This document shows positions 34,082 to 42,930 of a stretch of 64,000 nucleotides of DNA, one piece after another (position 1 is the first letter of the stretch; each line of letters starts with the position of its first letter). A program made the translations under genes and the position numbers. The stretch covers positions 1-64,000 of the forward strand of contig CAZIXF010000009.1 in NCBI GenBank assembly GCA_964543195.1. The letters are read 5' to 3'. This DNA is from JAGTVG01 sp964543195. GTDB lineage: Bacteria; Bacteroidota; Bacteroidia; Cytophagales; Cyclobacteriaceae. A model generated the notes under the pieces. The model was not told the origin of the DNA. It was given only the letters and a program-made list of their open reading frames with translations, and made no database searches.

Positions 34082-34834
34082 AGAATTGTTATAAGTTTTC
34101 AATAATTCTGACAAATCTTCAAGGAAATCTGGATTTTTTTCAAAATGATTTCCAATTACGATCAGGTCTGCCCCGGCATGCAAGGCCCTTACTGCTTTAT
34201 CGGGAGAATCGATTCCTCCGCCTACAATAACCGGAACATCAACTGTATTACTAACTTCTCTAATAATTGACTCGTTTACCGGCAGGGTGGCACCGCTTCC
34301 CGCTTCCAGGTAAATCGTTTTAAGACCAAGCAATTCCCCGGCTACGGCAGTAGAGGTTACCAGGTCCGGTTTATCATTGGGTATCGGTGAAGAAAAACTC
34401 AAATAAGAAACCGAGGTGGGTTTCCCACCGTCGATCAATATATATCCCGTAGGTATTACTTCAATATTACTCTTTTTTAAATTTCTGGCTACAGGAACAT
34501 GCTGGCCTATGAGGTACTCGGGATTTCTTCCGGAAATGAGAGAAAGGAACAATATGGCGTCGGCCATATAATGAATCTGGAGATTATTCCCGGGAAAGAG
34601 GATTAAAGGGAGGTCAGTGTCATCTTTAATTACTTCAACAATTTCGGATAAGTCAGACAATGCAATATTACTGCCTCCGAGAAGGAGGTAATCAATATGG
34701 CTTTTGTTTATTTTCTGAAGTTTATTCCGTAAAGCTGAAGGTTCCCTGCATTCATCTGGATCAAGAAGAACGGCAGCCATTTTTTGATTGGCCTCCTTTC
34801 TTCTTACCAATTCCTTATATATCTTTTTCTGCAT
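34067..34834 (-). CDS. Geranylgeranylglyceryl/heptaprenylglyceryl phosphate synthase
   Basis: 255 residues, TIM-barrel prenyltransferase of the GGGPS/PcrB family that links polyprenyl diphosphate to glycerol-1-phosphate. Motifs: AVLLDPDE near the start (metal-binding Asp), LFPGN, GYILIDGGKPTSVSYLS, YLEAGSGA and VIVGGGI for the phosphate. Bacteroidota enzymes of this group are known to make ether-linked prenylglyceryl phosphates, although the physiological product is unclear. It overlaps the preceding small-protein gene by 20 bp. Confidence 0.93.
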   Translation of the reverse strand: MQKKIYKELVRRKEANQKMAAVLLDPDECREPSALRNKLQKINKSHIDYLLLGGSNIALSDLSEIVEVIKDDTDLPLILFPGNNLQIHYMADAILFLSLISGRNPEYLIGQHVPVARNLKKSNIEVIPTGYILIDGGKPTSVSYLSFSSPIPNDKPDLVTSTAVAGELLGLKTIYLEAGSGATLPVNESIIREVSNTVDVPVIVGGGIDSPDKAVRALHAGADLIVIGNHFEKNPDFLEDLSELLKTYNNSLNIH

Positions 34835-35183
34835 CCTCTTCGGGCATCTTTTTAACTGTACTGATAATCAATTCCCTGGCCAGTTCAAGTAAGACCAGAG
34901 ATGCTTTATCAGATAAACTTTTTAAAAATACATTTTTAGGACTTGATTTTACAATTATTCTTTCCTGCAATTCGGATTCCTTGTCTGTTTCCTTGGAGCT
35001 TTTGCCCACTATGGCACGAACAATAAGAAAAGAAATAAGTGCTCCTCCTCCTATAATCAAGGCCTTTTTCCCGATATCAAAGGCTTTCTCTGAAATTTCA
35101 TCGAACTCACCACTCAGTGATTCTTCAAATTTATCGGATTCTTCCCTTAACTTATTTTTTCTGTCTTTTAATCTGGAACTCAT
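34815..35183 (-). CDS. Small single-helix membrane protein of unknown function
   Basis: 122 residues: a charged amphipathic coiled N-terminus (1-38), a glycine-rich membrane helix (about 40-58, ALIIGGGALISFLIVRAIVG), then a charged linker and a second amphipathic helix (about 85-112). No named family recognised; composition is like YtxH/DUF3618-type stress proteins. Paired with the next gene upstream. Confidence 0.65.
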   Translation of the reverse strand: MSSRLKDRKNKLREESDKFEESLSGEFDEISEKAFDIGKKALIIGGGALISFLIVRAIVGKSSKETDKESELQERIIVKSSPKNVFLKSLSDKASLVLLELARELIISTVKKMPEEDAEKDI

Positions 35184-35197
35184 GGGTTTAAACAGTT

Positions 35198-35521
35198 TTA
35201 ATTTTCTTCATCGTCAAAATACATGGAATCGGCTATTCCATCTCTTATTTTTTTTCTAAATAAATAGATCAATATCCCGGCAATAAGATAAAAGCCTGAG
35301 ATGATCAAATATCCGTAATAGCTGCTGTTCAGCATTTTATTTAAAATCCCTCCAACAAACAAACTTAAAAACAGTGCGAACAGAAGGAGGATCATGGAAA
35401 GGATAAAGATAAGGATTATAAAGGTAAATGCTTTTGCAGCCTCTTCCTTTAATTGGATTTTATAGATCTCAAGCTTGGTTTCCACAAAATCGATCAGGGT
35501 ATTTACGATTTTCTTTATCAT
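35198..35521 (-). CDS. DUF1469/phage-holin-family small membrane protein
   Basis: 107 residues: an amphipathic start (KIVNTLIDFVETKLEIYKIQLKEEAAK) written here in part, two membrane helices (about 30-55 and 65-88) and a basic tail RKKIRDGIADSMYF. Matches the Phage_holin_3-6/DUF1469 group, which is not viral in this setting; it occurs in chromosomal operons with small YtxH-like proteins, as here. Confidence 0.75.
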   Translation of the reverse strand: MIKKIVNTLIDFVETKLEIYKIQLKEEAAKAFTFIILIFILSMILLLFALFLSLFVGGILNKMLNSSYYGYLIISGFYLIAGILIYLFRKKIRDGIADSMYFDDEEN

Positions 35522-35558
35522 AATAATGATTACTAGTATTTTTCTATATTAACATTTT

Positions 35559-35588
35559 ATTGTCAAAAAAACAGCAAATATTGACAAT
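35559..35588. promoter_or_regulatory. Perfect 8-bp inverted repeat before the small membrane-protein operon
   Basis: ATTGTCAA (35559-35566) and TTGACAAT (35581-35588), loop of 14, 38 bp upstream of the 35521 start and 32 bp past the NptA-type stop at 35620. No U-run follows on the minus strand. An operator or a weak terminator are both possible. Confidence 0.4.
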
Positions 35589-35619
35589 TTAATGATCCTG
35601 ACCTGAAAATCTGATGCAA

Positions 35620-36714
35620 TCAGATCCGCTGTGAAAGGTAAATTAAAATAAAGGGAATAATAAAAAAAGTAATTACGAAGTAAAACAGGCCGATCAGGCG
35701 GCTTTTACTGGCTTGATCCCCGAATTTATCGGCCAAAAATACCGGAAAAGCCCTGATTTTTGAAAAAGGCAGAAATACAAGTACGCCAATAAGATTAAAT
35801 ACCAGGTGAGTAAGCGCAAGACTAACCGCCGCCTGGGTATTCATAAATCCGGCCATTAAAGCCGTAAAGGTAGTACCAATATTGACACCCATTATAAAAG
35901 GAAAAGCCAATCTGAGCATGACTTTTCCGGTGGCTACCAATGGCACCATCAGGGATGTGGTGATCGAAGAAGATTGGAGGGCACCGGTAAACAGAACCCC
36001 CCATAAAAAGGATTTACCCGGATTGCTGAAGATATAATCCTTGAACTTATCTTTCGAACCGCCTATCAACCATTTATATGAATAATTGGAGAGCAGCTTA
36101 ATGGAAAGAAATAACAAAATGATGGATATAAGTAATACAATCCAGTGGTATCCGAGGAAATCGGTTATGGCTTCAGTAACCGGATCCAGAAAGAATATAT
36201 TTAACTCTACCGTACTCATGACAGCAGCTGAATGACCAGGACTGAACAGACCGGCGAGAAACAAGGCTGACCCGGATAAAACCTCATAATAATACTCCAG
36301 TACAAAAGCAATAATAGCTGTAAGAATATTGAAAAAATCATGGACTACAGCAGCAGATACGGCCTTTTTGAATTCAACCCGGTTGGTTATAAATCCCAGG
36401 GAAACAATATTGCTGGTAATCGTAGTTCCAATGTTCGCACCCATGACAATAAATACCCCGCTGCTTAAAGAAATGGCATTGGATGCAACCATAGCCACCG
36501 TTATAGAGGTAGTTGTTGAGCTGCTTTGTATCAATGCGGTAGTCAATAAACCGATGAATAAAGCAATGATTGGAACCTCTGCAGCCCTTATTAATTCCTT
36601 CACCGTACCCTGTGCAATAACGCCGAGGGAATTGATCATAAGGTCGATGGAAATGAAAAAAATTATCAGAATACCAATCATTAAAAAGACCCGGCGCATC
36701 CAGACCTTTAACAT
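35620..36714 (-). CDS. Na+/phosphate cotransporter, NptA type, without PhoU tail
   Basis: 364 residues, about eight to ten helices. The two inverted QSSS repeats of the SLC34 fold are present: LIQSSSTTTSITVAMVASN and GALQSSSITTSLMVPLVA, each followed by a GANIGTT/GVNIGTT motif. Imports phosphate with sodium. Lacks the C-terminal PhoU domain of the paralogue at 39529. Confidence 0.88.
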   Translation of the reverse strand: MLKVWMRRVFLMIGILIIFFISIDLMINSLGVIAQGTVKELIRAAEVPIIALFIGLLTTALIQSSSTTTSITVAMVASNAISLSSGVFIVMGANIGTTITSNIVSLGFITNRVEFKKAVSAAVVHDFFNILTAIIAFVLEYYYEVLSGSALFLAGLFSPGHSAAVMSTVELNIFFLDPVTEAITDFLGYHWIVLLISIILLFLSIKLLSNYSYKWLIGGSKDKFKDYIFSNPGKSFLWGVLFTGALQSSSITTSLMVPLVATGKVMLRLAFPFIMGVNIGTTFTALMAGFMNTQAAVSLALTHLVFNLIGVLVFLPFSKIRAFPVFLADKFGDQASKSRLIGLFYFVITFFIIPFILIYLSQRI

Positions 36715-37018
36715 TGATTTTGATTCCTGTGTCTTAATTTCCCTTAAAATTTTGGTTATTAAATAAAACCCTCAGAAAATGAATCAACTCAATAATCCAT
36801 TCAGCCAATGATCTTGCTTTCATATCCCCGTTCGGGGTATAATATCATTGACTTCGTATTGATCCGGTATCCCAATTACTACGGATAAATGAAATTTAAA
36901 CAGTCCCGGAATCCTGATTATTAGCTTGCATGCTCCATCCAGCTCAAATAAATAAGCCGCTTTAATACGGTTGGAAAATTTAATGATAAACCAATCCATG
37001 ATCGATCCGCTCTTTCAA
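36715..37018. other. 304-bp spacer between phosphate transporter genes
   Basis: No gene seen. It contains a nested hairpin at 36806-36850: outer stem CAATGAT/ATCATTG, inner stem CCCCG/CGGGG with a TT loop. The stretch 36740-36775 on the plus strand is AT-rich and may hold the promoter of the NptA-type gene. No Pho-box can be claimed. Confidence 0.45.
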
Positions 37019-39307
37019 TTACTTTTCTGATTCAATTTCTTGTATAGGTGAAGCTATTGATCCTGAGTTATAAACCAGAAAATCACGCTGAGCTTTTATA
37101 AGATTGATGGTAAACAACAAGAGGTTCTTCGTTTCACTCATAATTGTTAAATAAAGCGCACTGTTTTTTGTTCCGCTTTCCTGTTTCTTTATTCGCTTCA
37201 ATTGCTTTTTTCTGATCTTGTGGATATTGTCCAAAAGCTTATGCTGTGCCTTGATGATATTGTGTATATTATTAAATCCATCTTCCTTCAAAATGGCAAT
37301 CGTGGACGTAAAGAATTTATCTATTTTGGTTTTTAACTCGTCAATTTCTTCTTTCTGATCATCAGTCAAAGGTTTATGATTATTGTCGACGTAAGTATAT
37401 ATCGGCTTAATGATATAGGTGATTGAATTTACGATTTCCCTTAAATAATCTACAACCTGTACATAATAATGCCCCGATTCAATATCCTCTTCCCTTAGCC
37501 TGGCAATTATCCCCGGCAGCGAATTTTTCAGGGTTTTGGTCTGCTTATTAAGATCATTGATCTCATCCAGGGTTTTTGACAGGGATTTTCTCTTGAAATT
37601 AACCAGTCCATCGATGGTCCTGCTTAATAAAGGGGATATGGAAGAAAGGGTGTGGATCACATTATCGTTACAGGATTTCAATATATTTTCGGTATTAATT
37701 TGAATACCTGTTAATTCGGTACTCTCTGCCAATACCTTATCAGCCTCTCTTTTCTTATGTATATAAAATGATTTATAAAGCAGGAAAAAAAGAAGAATAA
37801 CTAAACCTGCGATTACATAAATACCTCCGAAACTTATTAAATAGGCCACAATAAAGGCCCCCAGAAATGCACTTATAGCTGTGAAAAACCAACCTCCTAT
37901 CACCGTAATTACACCCGAAATACGGTATACTGCACTGTCTCTACCCCAGGCCTTATCCGCAAGAGATGTTCCCATAGCCACCATGAAGGTAACATAGGTA
38001 GTGGACAGAGGAAGTTTCAGAGAGGTGGCAAACGATATCAGGGCGCTGGCCGTGACCAGGTTTACTGAAGCCCGGACCAGGTCAAAGGATATCCCCTCCC
38101 GCTTTTTTCGTTCCTGAAACGGTTTCAAATTGAATTTCCTGTCAATAAACTTATGTACCGGCTCTGGCATAAGTTTTCTTACGGTATCGGATAGATTCAA
38201 CACTCCTCTAACCAGGTTACGGGCAAGAATAGAAGACTCAAATCGTTCATATCCTTCATCCTGCCGGCTTAAATTGATCTCCGTAGCGGTTACCGAACGG
38301 GCTTTTTTTGACTTTATCAGTGCGATAACCATAATCAGGCCGGCTATAAGCAGCATGTAGGTAGGCGTTCTGACTTTTTCCGTTAGGGCGGTCATGTTAT
38401 ACTGGGACGGATCAGCGAGTCCGCTGTTAAAAAATGATTTCATAGACTCCAGTCCGGCCAGGGGAACCCCAATGAAGTTGACCAGATCGTTCCCGGCAAA
38501 TGCCATGGCCAGAGCAAAGGTTCCCACCAATACGATTATTTTCAGGCTATTGATCCTGGTGAACAGGGTAAGCAGCTGGAGAAGGATTGTCCATCCGATA
38601 AAACTTAAAATCAGGATCAGATAGGTATTATTTGCAATCCATGCCACCACTTCATCCGTCAGAAAAGATGAACCTTTGGCACCTTTTATAAGGATGAAAT
38701 ACGTGATTATCGAAATGGCAATACCACCCCATATCGACCCGAAATACTTAAATGTCTTCTCATAATCGAACGAAAAAATAACCCGTACGATCCACTGAAT
38801 GATCAATCCTACTGTAAATGCGATCACCACGGAAAGTAATATTCCGGTTATGATCAATAAGGCCGAATTTGAATTAATGTAGTTTCCGAGGGTGGCAAAC
38901 GAGTCGCCCAACGTTGAAATTTTGATCAATGATACGGCTACGGCAGCTCCCAGCAATTCAAAAACAATAGACACGGTGGTAGAAGTAGGCAAAGCAAATG
39001 TATTGAACAGATCAAGCAACAGCACATCGGTAAGCATCACTGCAAGGAAAACGATCATAATCTCATCGAAATAAAACTGATCGGGGTTAAAGATCCCTTT
39101 ACGGGCTACTTCCATCATTCCACTCGAGAAAGTAGCACCAAATATAATTCCCAGTGCGGCAATTACGATGATCACCCTGAAAGGAGCCACTTTCGAACCG
39201 ATGGATGAATTTAAAAAATTAACGGCGTCGTTGCTTACGCCAACAACCAGATCAATGATAGCCAGGGAAATTAATACAACTACTATAAAAATAAAGTATG
39301 ATTCCAT
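37019..39307 (-). CDS. PiT-family inorganic phosphate transporter with long C-terminal PhoU-like domain
   Basis: 762 residues. The two PiT signatures are VSNDAVNFLNSSIGSKVA (near 24-41) and FAGNDLVNFIGVPLAGLE (about 275-292), on inverted halves of a 10-12-helix carrier. From about residue 535 a soluble all-helical tail of 220 residues (many LKE, KIRKKQLKRIKK patterns) looks like PhoU. The central loop (about 345-400) is charged. Transports phosphate with protons or sodium, and the tail may gate it by phosphate status. Confidence 0.9.
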   Translation of the reverse strand: MESYFIFIVVVLISLAIIDLVVGVSNDAVNFLNSSIGSKVAPFRVIIVIAALGIIFGATFSSGMMEVARKGIFNPDQFYFDEIMIVFLAVMLTDVLLLDLFNTFALPTSTTVSIVFELLGAAVAVSLIKISTLGDSFATLGNYINSNSALLIITGILLSVVIAFTVGLIIQWIVRVIFSFDYEKTFKYFGSIWGGIAISIITYFILIKGAKGSSFLTDEVVAWIANNTYLILILSFIGWTILLQLLTLFTRINSLKIIVLVGTFALAMAFAGNDLVNFIGVPLAGLESMKSFFNSGLADPSQYNMTALTEKVRTPTYMLLIAGLIMVIALIKSKKARSVTATEINLSRQDEGYERFESSILARNLVRGVLNLSDTVRKLMPEPVHKFIDRKFNLKPFQERKKREGISFDLVRASVNLVTASALISFATSLKLPLSTTYVTFMVAMGTSLADKAWGRDSAVYRISGVITVIGGWFFTAISAFLGAFIVAYLISFGGIYVIAGLVILLFFLLYKSFYIHKKREADKVLAESTELTGIQINTENILKSCNDNVIHTLSSISPLLSRTIDGLVNFKRKSLSKTLDEINDLNKQTKTLKNSLPGIIARLREEDIESGHYYVQVVDYLREIVNSITYIIKPIYTYVDNNHKPLTDDQKEEIDELKTKIDKFFTSTIAILKEDGFNNIHNIIKAQHKLLDNIHKIRKKQLKRIKKQESGTKNSALYLTIMSETKNLLLFTINLIKAQRDFLVYNSGSIASPIQEIESEK

Positions 39308-39528
39308 TTACTCCCGGAGGGTTATTTTTAAGACTAAATTAGGTTCTAATCACGACTAAGATCATCAAACAATTTTATTTTTGTATTAAGTTAATGTTAC
39401 CCATTTATTACTTATATTTTCTCATAAAAATTTTTACTTTGAAAATATTTTAAAGTTTATTCTGCTGATATTTTTTTACTATCAAATATAAAATAATTTT
39501 GATGCGGTCCCACCCGAATATGTGATTA

Positions 39529-41214
39529 ATGAAATTCGGTATATACGAAATATTCACATTGATTGGCGCTCTGGGATTCTTCATTTTTGGAATGAAGATC
39601 ATGAGTGAGGGAATCCAGAAGGCAGCAGGCGATAACCTGAGACGGATTCTGGGCATCATGACCACCAACCGGTTTGCCGGGGTATTCACCGGGTTTTTTA
39701 CCACTTCACTGGTCCAATCCTCTTCCGCTACCTCCGTAATGGTAGTGAGTTTTGTAAATGCCGGATTATTGTCATTAAAACAGGCCATAGGTGTAATTAT
39801 GGGGGCCAATATAGGCACTACCATGACGGCCATTCTGATAACCGTTTTCGGGTTCACGGAATTCAGTATTGCCTATTATTCACTCCCTTTGATCGGCATA
39901 GGTTTCCCTATGATCATGTCCGGTAAAAGCAGGATCCGGTCCTGGGGTGAATTCATCATAGGTTTCGCTTTGCTGTTCATGGGGCTTGATGCACTGAAAA
40001 ATTCCGTGCCGGAACTGAATGCCGAGGCACTGGCAAAACTGGGATACCTCACAGATATGGGATTTATTTCCATCCTGTTGTTTGTCCTTATCGGGACCCT
40101 GGTTACCGTGATCGTCCAATCGTCCAGCGCAGCCATGGCTATTACGCTGGTCATGTGTGAAAACGGGTGGATACCTTTCGATATGGCCGCCGCCATTATT
40201 CTGGGTGAAAACATTGGCACCACCATTACGGCAAATCTAGCCGCAATAATCGCTAATAAAAATGCCAAGAGAGCAGCACGGGCGCATTCGATCTTTAATT
40301 TATTGGGGATACTATGGATACTAATTGTTTTTCCGTTTTTCCTCAATGGTATTGCAGCTTATCTCGAAACCACATCCGCAGGTTCTCCTTTCGAAAATAT
40401 AAGTGCCATCAAATGGGGACTGACCTTGTTCCATTTCTCGTTTAATGTAATCAATACCTTATTATTGATCTGGTTTGTACCTCAGATGATAAAAATTGTC
40501 GAAAAACTGGTGCCAGATACACTGGAAGATGAAGAATTCCGACTTGAATATATTGGCAGAGGTATATTTGAGACGCAGGAACTGGCGATGGAAGAGGCCA
40601 ATAAAGCCACCGTGCAGTTTGGTAAGATCATCCAGAAACTCAATAAGCGGATATATAAGCTGATCTATAAAGAAAAGGCAAGCAAACAACGGAAACAAAT
40701 TGGCAAGATTCATCAACTTGAGATCTTGACCGATGACCTGGAAAGAGATATATCCAATTTTCTTTTAAAACTGAGTGAGGCCAGCCTGGCACCCAAAACC
40801 TCTTCCCAGGTTCGGGGTATCTATTCGATCATTCATGATATGGAGCGAATGGCCGATATTTATGCTCAGATCGCAAAAGAATATGAAAAGAAAATAGAAT
40901 TTGGTCTCGATTTTTCTGATAAACAACAGAAAGGAATAGAAGAAATACAATCGAAGGTTGAAAAGGGGCTGGAAATCATGATTTTAAACCTGCAAAAATG
41001 GAATGGGAAGGCAAAACTGACTGAAGCAAAAAAGATCGAAAAGGAGATCAATAAAATACGGGATAAACTACGGGCACAACATATGAAAAGCCTTGAGATA
41101 AAGGAATATGATTATGCAGGAGGATTGATCTATTATAACATTTTCACCTATCTTGAAAGGATCGGTGATCATACGGTGAATGTCAGCGAGGCAATTGCCG
41201 GTGAGGTAGCTTAA
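39529..41214 (+). CDS. Na+/phosphate cotransporter, NptA type, with PhoU domain
   Basis: 561 residues. QSSSATSVMVVSFV and QSSSAAMAITLVMC mark the two half-repeats, with GANIGTTMTA and GENIGTTITA after each. A C-terminal helical PhoU domain (about 345-555) includes two repeats with MERMADIYAQIA and LERIGDHTVNVSEAI, the metal-binding E/DxxRxxD-like motif. Divergent from the PiT gene; TAATTTTG at 39494-39501 is a possible -7 box 28 bp before the start. Confidence 0.92.
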   Translation: MKFGIYEIFTLIGALGFFIFGMKIMSEGIQKAAGDNLRRILGIMTTNRFAGVFTGFFTTSLVQSSSATSVMVVSFVNAGLLSLKQAIGVIMGANIGTTMTAILITVFGFTEFSIAYYSLPLIGIGFPMIMSGKSRIRSWGEFIIGFALLFMGLDALKNSVPELNAEALAKLGYLTDMGFISILLFVLIGTLVTVIVQSSSAAMAITLVMCENGWIPFDMAAAIILGENIGTTITANLAAIIANKNAKRAARAHSIFNLLGILWILIVFPFFLNGIAAYLETTSAGSPFENISAIKWGLTLFHFSFNVINTLLLIWFVPQMIKIVEKLVPDTLEDEEFRLEYIGRGIFETQELAMEEANKATVQFGKIIQKLNKRIYKLIYKEKASKQRKQIGKIHQLEILTDDLERDISNFLLKLSEASLAPKTSSQVRGIYSIIHDMERMADIYAQIAKEYEKKIEFGLDFSDKQQKGIEEIQSKVEKGLEIMILNLQKWNGKAKLTEAKKIEKEINKIRDKLRAQHMKSLEIKEYDYAGGLIYYNIFTYLERIGDHTVNVSEAIAGEVA

Positions 41215-41229
41215 AAATAAATCCCGGGG

Positions 41230-42423
41230 TTATCCGGTCTTTAATTCATTAAACGCCATCCAGGCCATCAGCCCCATACCAATTTCCAGGGCATCCTCAT
41301 CGATATTAAACGTGGGTCTGTGAACTAAAGTGGTAATGCCTTTTTTCTCGTTTCCAACTCCAAGCCGGTAAAAACAGGCCGGGATAACCTGCGAGTAATA
41401 AGCGAAATCCTCAGCAGCCATCCAGATATCCAGGTCGACTATATGGTCTTCTCCAAGATAATCCACGGCATACTGTCTCGATCTTTCGGTAAACACCTCC
41501 TCATTTTTTAAAAAGGGATACCCCTTGAGCGCTTCAAATTCAACATCCCCTCCCATTCCCCTGGCTATCGACCCGGCCATGTTTTTCATGATCTCGAGAG
41601 CCTCCCTCCTCCATTTTTCGTCAAGTGTTCTGAAAGTACCTTCAATGTACACTTCATCAGGTATTATATTGGTCGCACCTTGGCCGGTTATTTTCCCGAA
41701 GGATAATACAGTCGGGGTTCTGGGATTGGCGCGGCGGCTGACGATCTGCTGCAGGGCCACCAGTATATGGGAAGCGATGATGATCGGATCGATGTTGGTA
41801 TCCGGCATGGCGGCATGTCCACCTTTTCCTTTGACGGTCATGTAAATCTCATCGGCACTGGCCATATATACCCCGGACTTGAATCCCACCTTGCCTACCG
41901 GGATCTGGGGCATTACATGCTGACCATATATGTGTGAGGGTGACGGATTATCGAGGATGCCTTCCCTTATCATAAATGAAGCACCACCCGGTGCCTTTTC
42001 TTCACCTGGCTGAAAAATAAATTTTACCGTACCTTCAAATTCTTTTTTCAGATCCGAGAGTATACGGGCTGTTCCCAGAAGTGAAGAAGAATGCACATCA
42101 TGGCCGCAGGCATGCATTACTCCGGGGTTTTTTGACTTATAATCCACTTCATTCTGCTCTGTGATCGGCAATGCATCCATATCGGCCCGCAGCGCTATAA
42201 TTTTTTTATCCGGATTATTGCCTTTAACCAATGCGGCCACACCGGTTCCCGCAATCCCACTCCGGGGATCCAGGCCATATTGGGATAATTTATCCGCAAT
42301 GAACGCTGAAGTATTATGTTCTTCAAAAGAAAGTTCGGGGTTGGCATGAAGATGTCTTCTCACCTCAATGATATCTTCAGCATAACCCGCCGCCAGTTCC
42401 CTGATTTTATTTTTAATATCCAT
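41230..42423 (-). CDS. M20 family amidohydrolase (amino-acid amidase/hippurate hydrolase type)
   Basis: 397 residues, M20D peptidase. The metal-binding HACGHDVH follows RADMDALPITEQ; the catalytic GEEKAPGGA carries the base Glu; GKGGHAAMPD marks the dimerisation domain; AEDFAYYSQ is the late ligand. Deacylates N-acyl amino acids or related amides. No signal peptide. Convergent with nptA, 15 bp between stops; upstream is the SPOR lipoprotein. Confidence 0.92.
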   Translation of the reverse strand: MDIKNKIRELAAGYAEDIIEVRRHLHANPELSFEEHNTSAFIADKLSQYGLDPRSGIAGTGVAALVKGNNPDKKIIALRADMDALPITEQNEVDYKSKNPGVMHACGHDVHSSSLLGTARILSDLKKEFEGTVKFIFQPGEEKAPGGASFMIREGILDNPSPSHIYGQHVMPQIPVGKVGFKSGVYMASADEIYMTVKGKGGHAAMPDTNIDPIIIASHILVALQQIVSRRANPRTPTVLSFGKITGQGATNIIPDEVYIEGTFRTLDEKWRREALEIMKNMAGSIARGMGGDVEFEALKGYPFLKNEEVFTERSRQYAVDYLGEDHIVDLDIWMAAEDFAYYSQVIPACFYRLGVGNEKKGITTLVHRPTFNIDEDALEIGMGLMAWMAFNELKTG

Positions 42424-42429
42424 GTAGAA

Positions 42430-42927
42430 TCATTTGATATATACCTGCTCCGGAACCATTACGGCATGAGGAAATACCTCCTTCAATTTGACCAGGGTCT
42501 GATATGCTTCCAGTTTATTGTAAAATCTGCCTACTTTCACCTTGTAGCTGGGAGGATCAAAATTCATTTTCGGATCGGCATCCGGAAGTGCCCTGAACAC
42601 ATTGCGTCTTGCTGAATCTGCAGCCTGCCGTGAATTGCTGTTATGTACAAGTATGGTATACTGGAAATGCGGGATCTGTGTGTTGACCAGGGCGATCCTG
42701 TCAAGCAAGGTATCCAGCTGGAGGGTGATATCCATGATCGGTTCACTGAATGAAGCGGGTGCCAGAGGTGATTTTTCCGGCACCGGGCTTATATACGGAT
42801 CAACCTCCGGAATGGTATGGGACAGGTCCTCTTCATATTTTTCTTCCTTGGACACCGGCACGGTTTTCGGTGCACAGGCATAATAAAAGACCAGTATCAC
42901 GAGGATATGGAGCGAATATCTTTTCAT
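42430..42927 (-). CDS. Small lipoprotein with C-terminal SPOR-like domain
   Basis: 165 residues. The lipobox ends at Cys18 (LVFYYAC). After a Pro/Glu-rich linker, the last 75 residues (about 88-165) have the pattern of a SPOR domain: YTILVHNSNSR..., then YKVKVGRFYNKLEAYQTLVKLK and a final MVPEQVYIK, the part that binds denuded glycan. Lies between secA and the M20 gene in one apparent transcript. Confidence 0.75.
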   Translation of the reverse strand: MKRYSLHILVILVFYYACAPKTVPVSKEEKYEEDLSHTIPEVDPYISPVPEKSPLAPASFSEPIMDITLQLDTLLDRIALVNTQIPHFQYTILVHNSNSRQAADSARRNVFRALPDADPKMNFDPPSYKVKVGRFYNKLEAYQTLVKLKEVFPHAVMVPEQVYIK

Positions 42928-42930
42928 CGG

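Noticed and set aside
34815..35521. Prophage remnant from the holin-like protein
   Set aside because: The DUF1469 family is a chromosomal membrane family, and no other phage gene is near.
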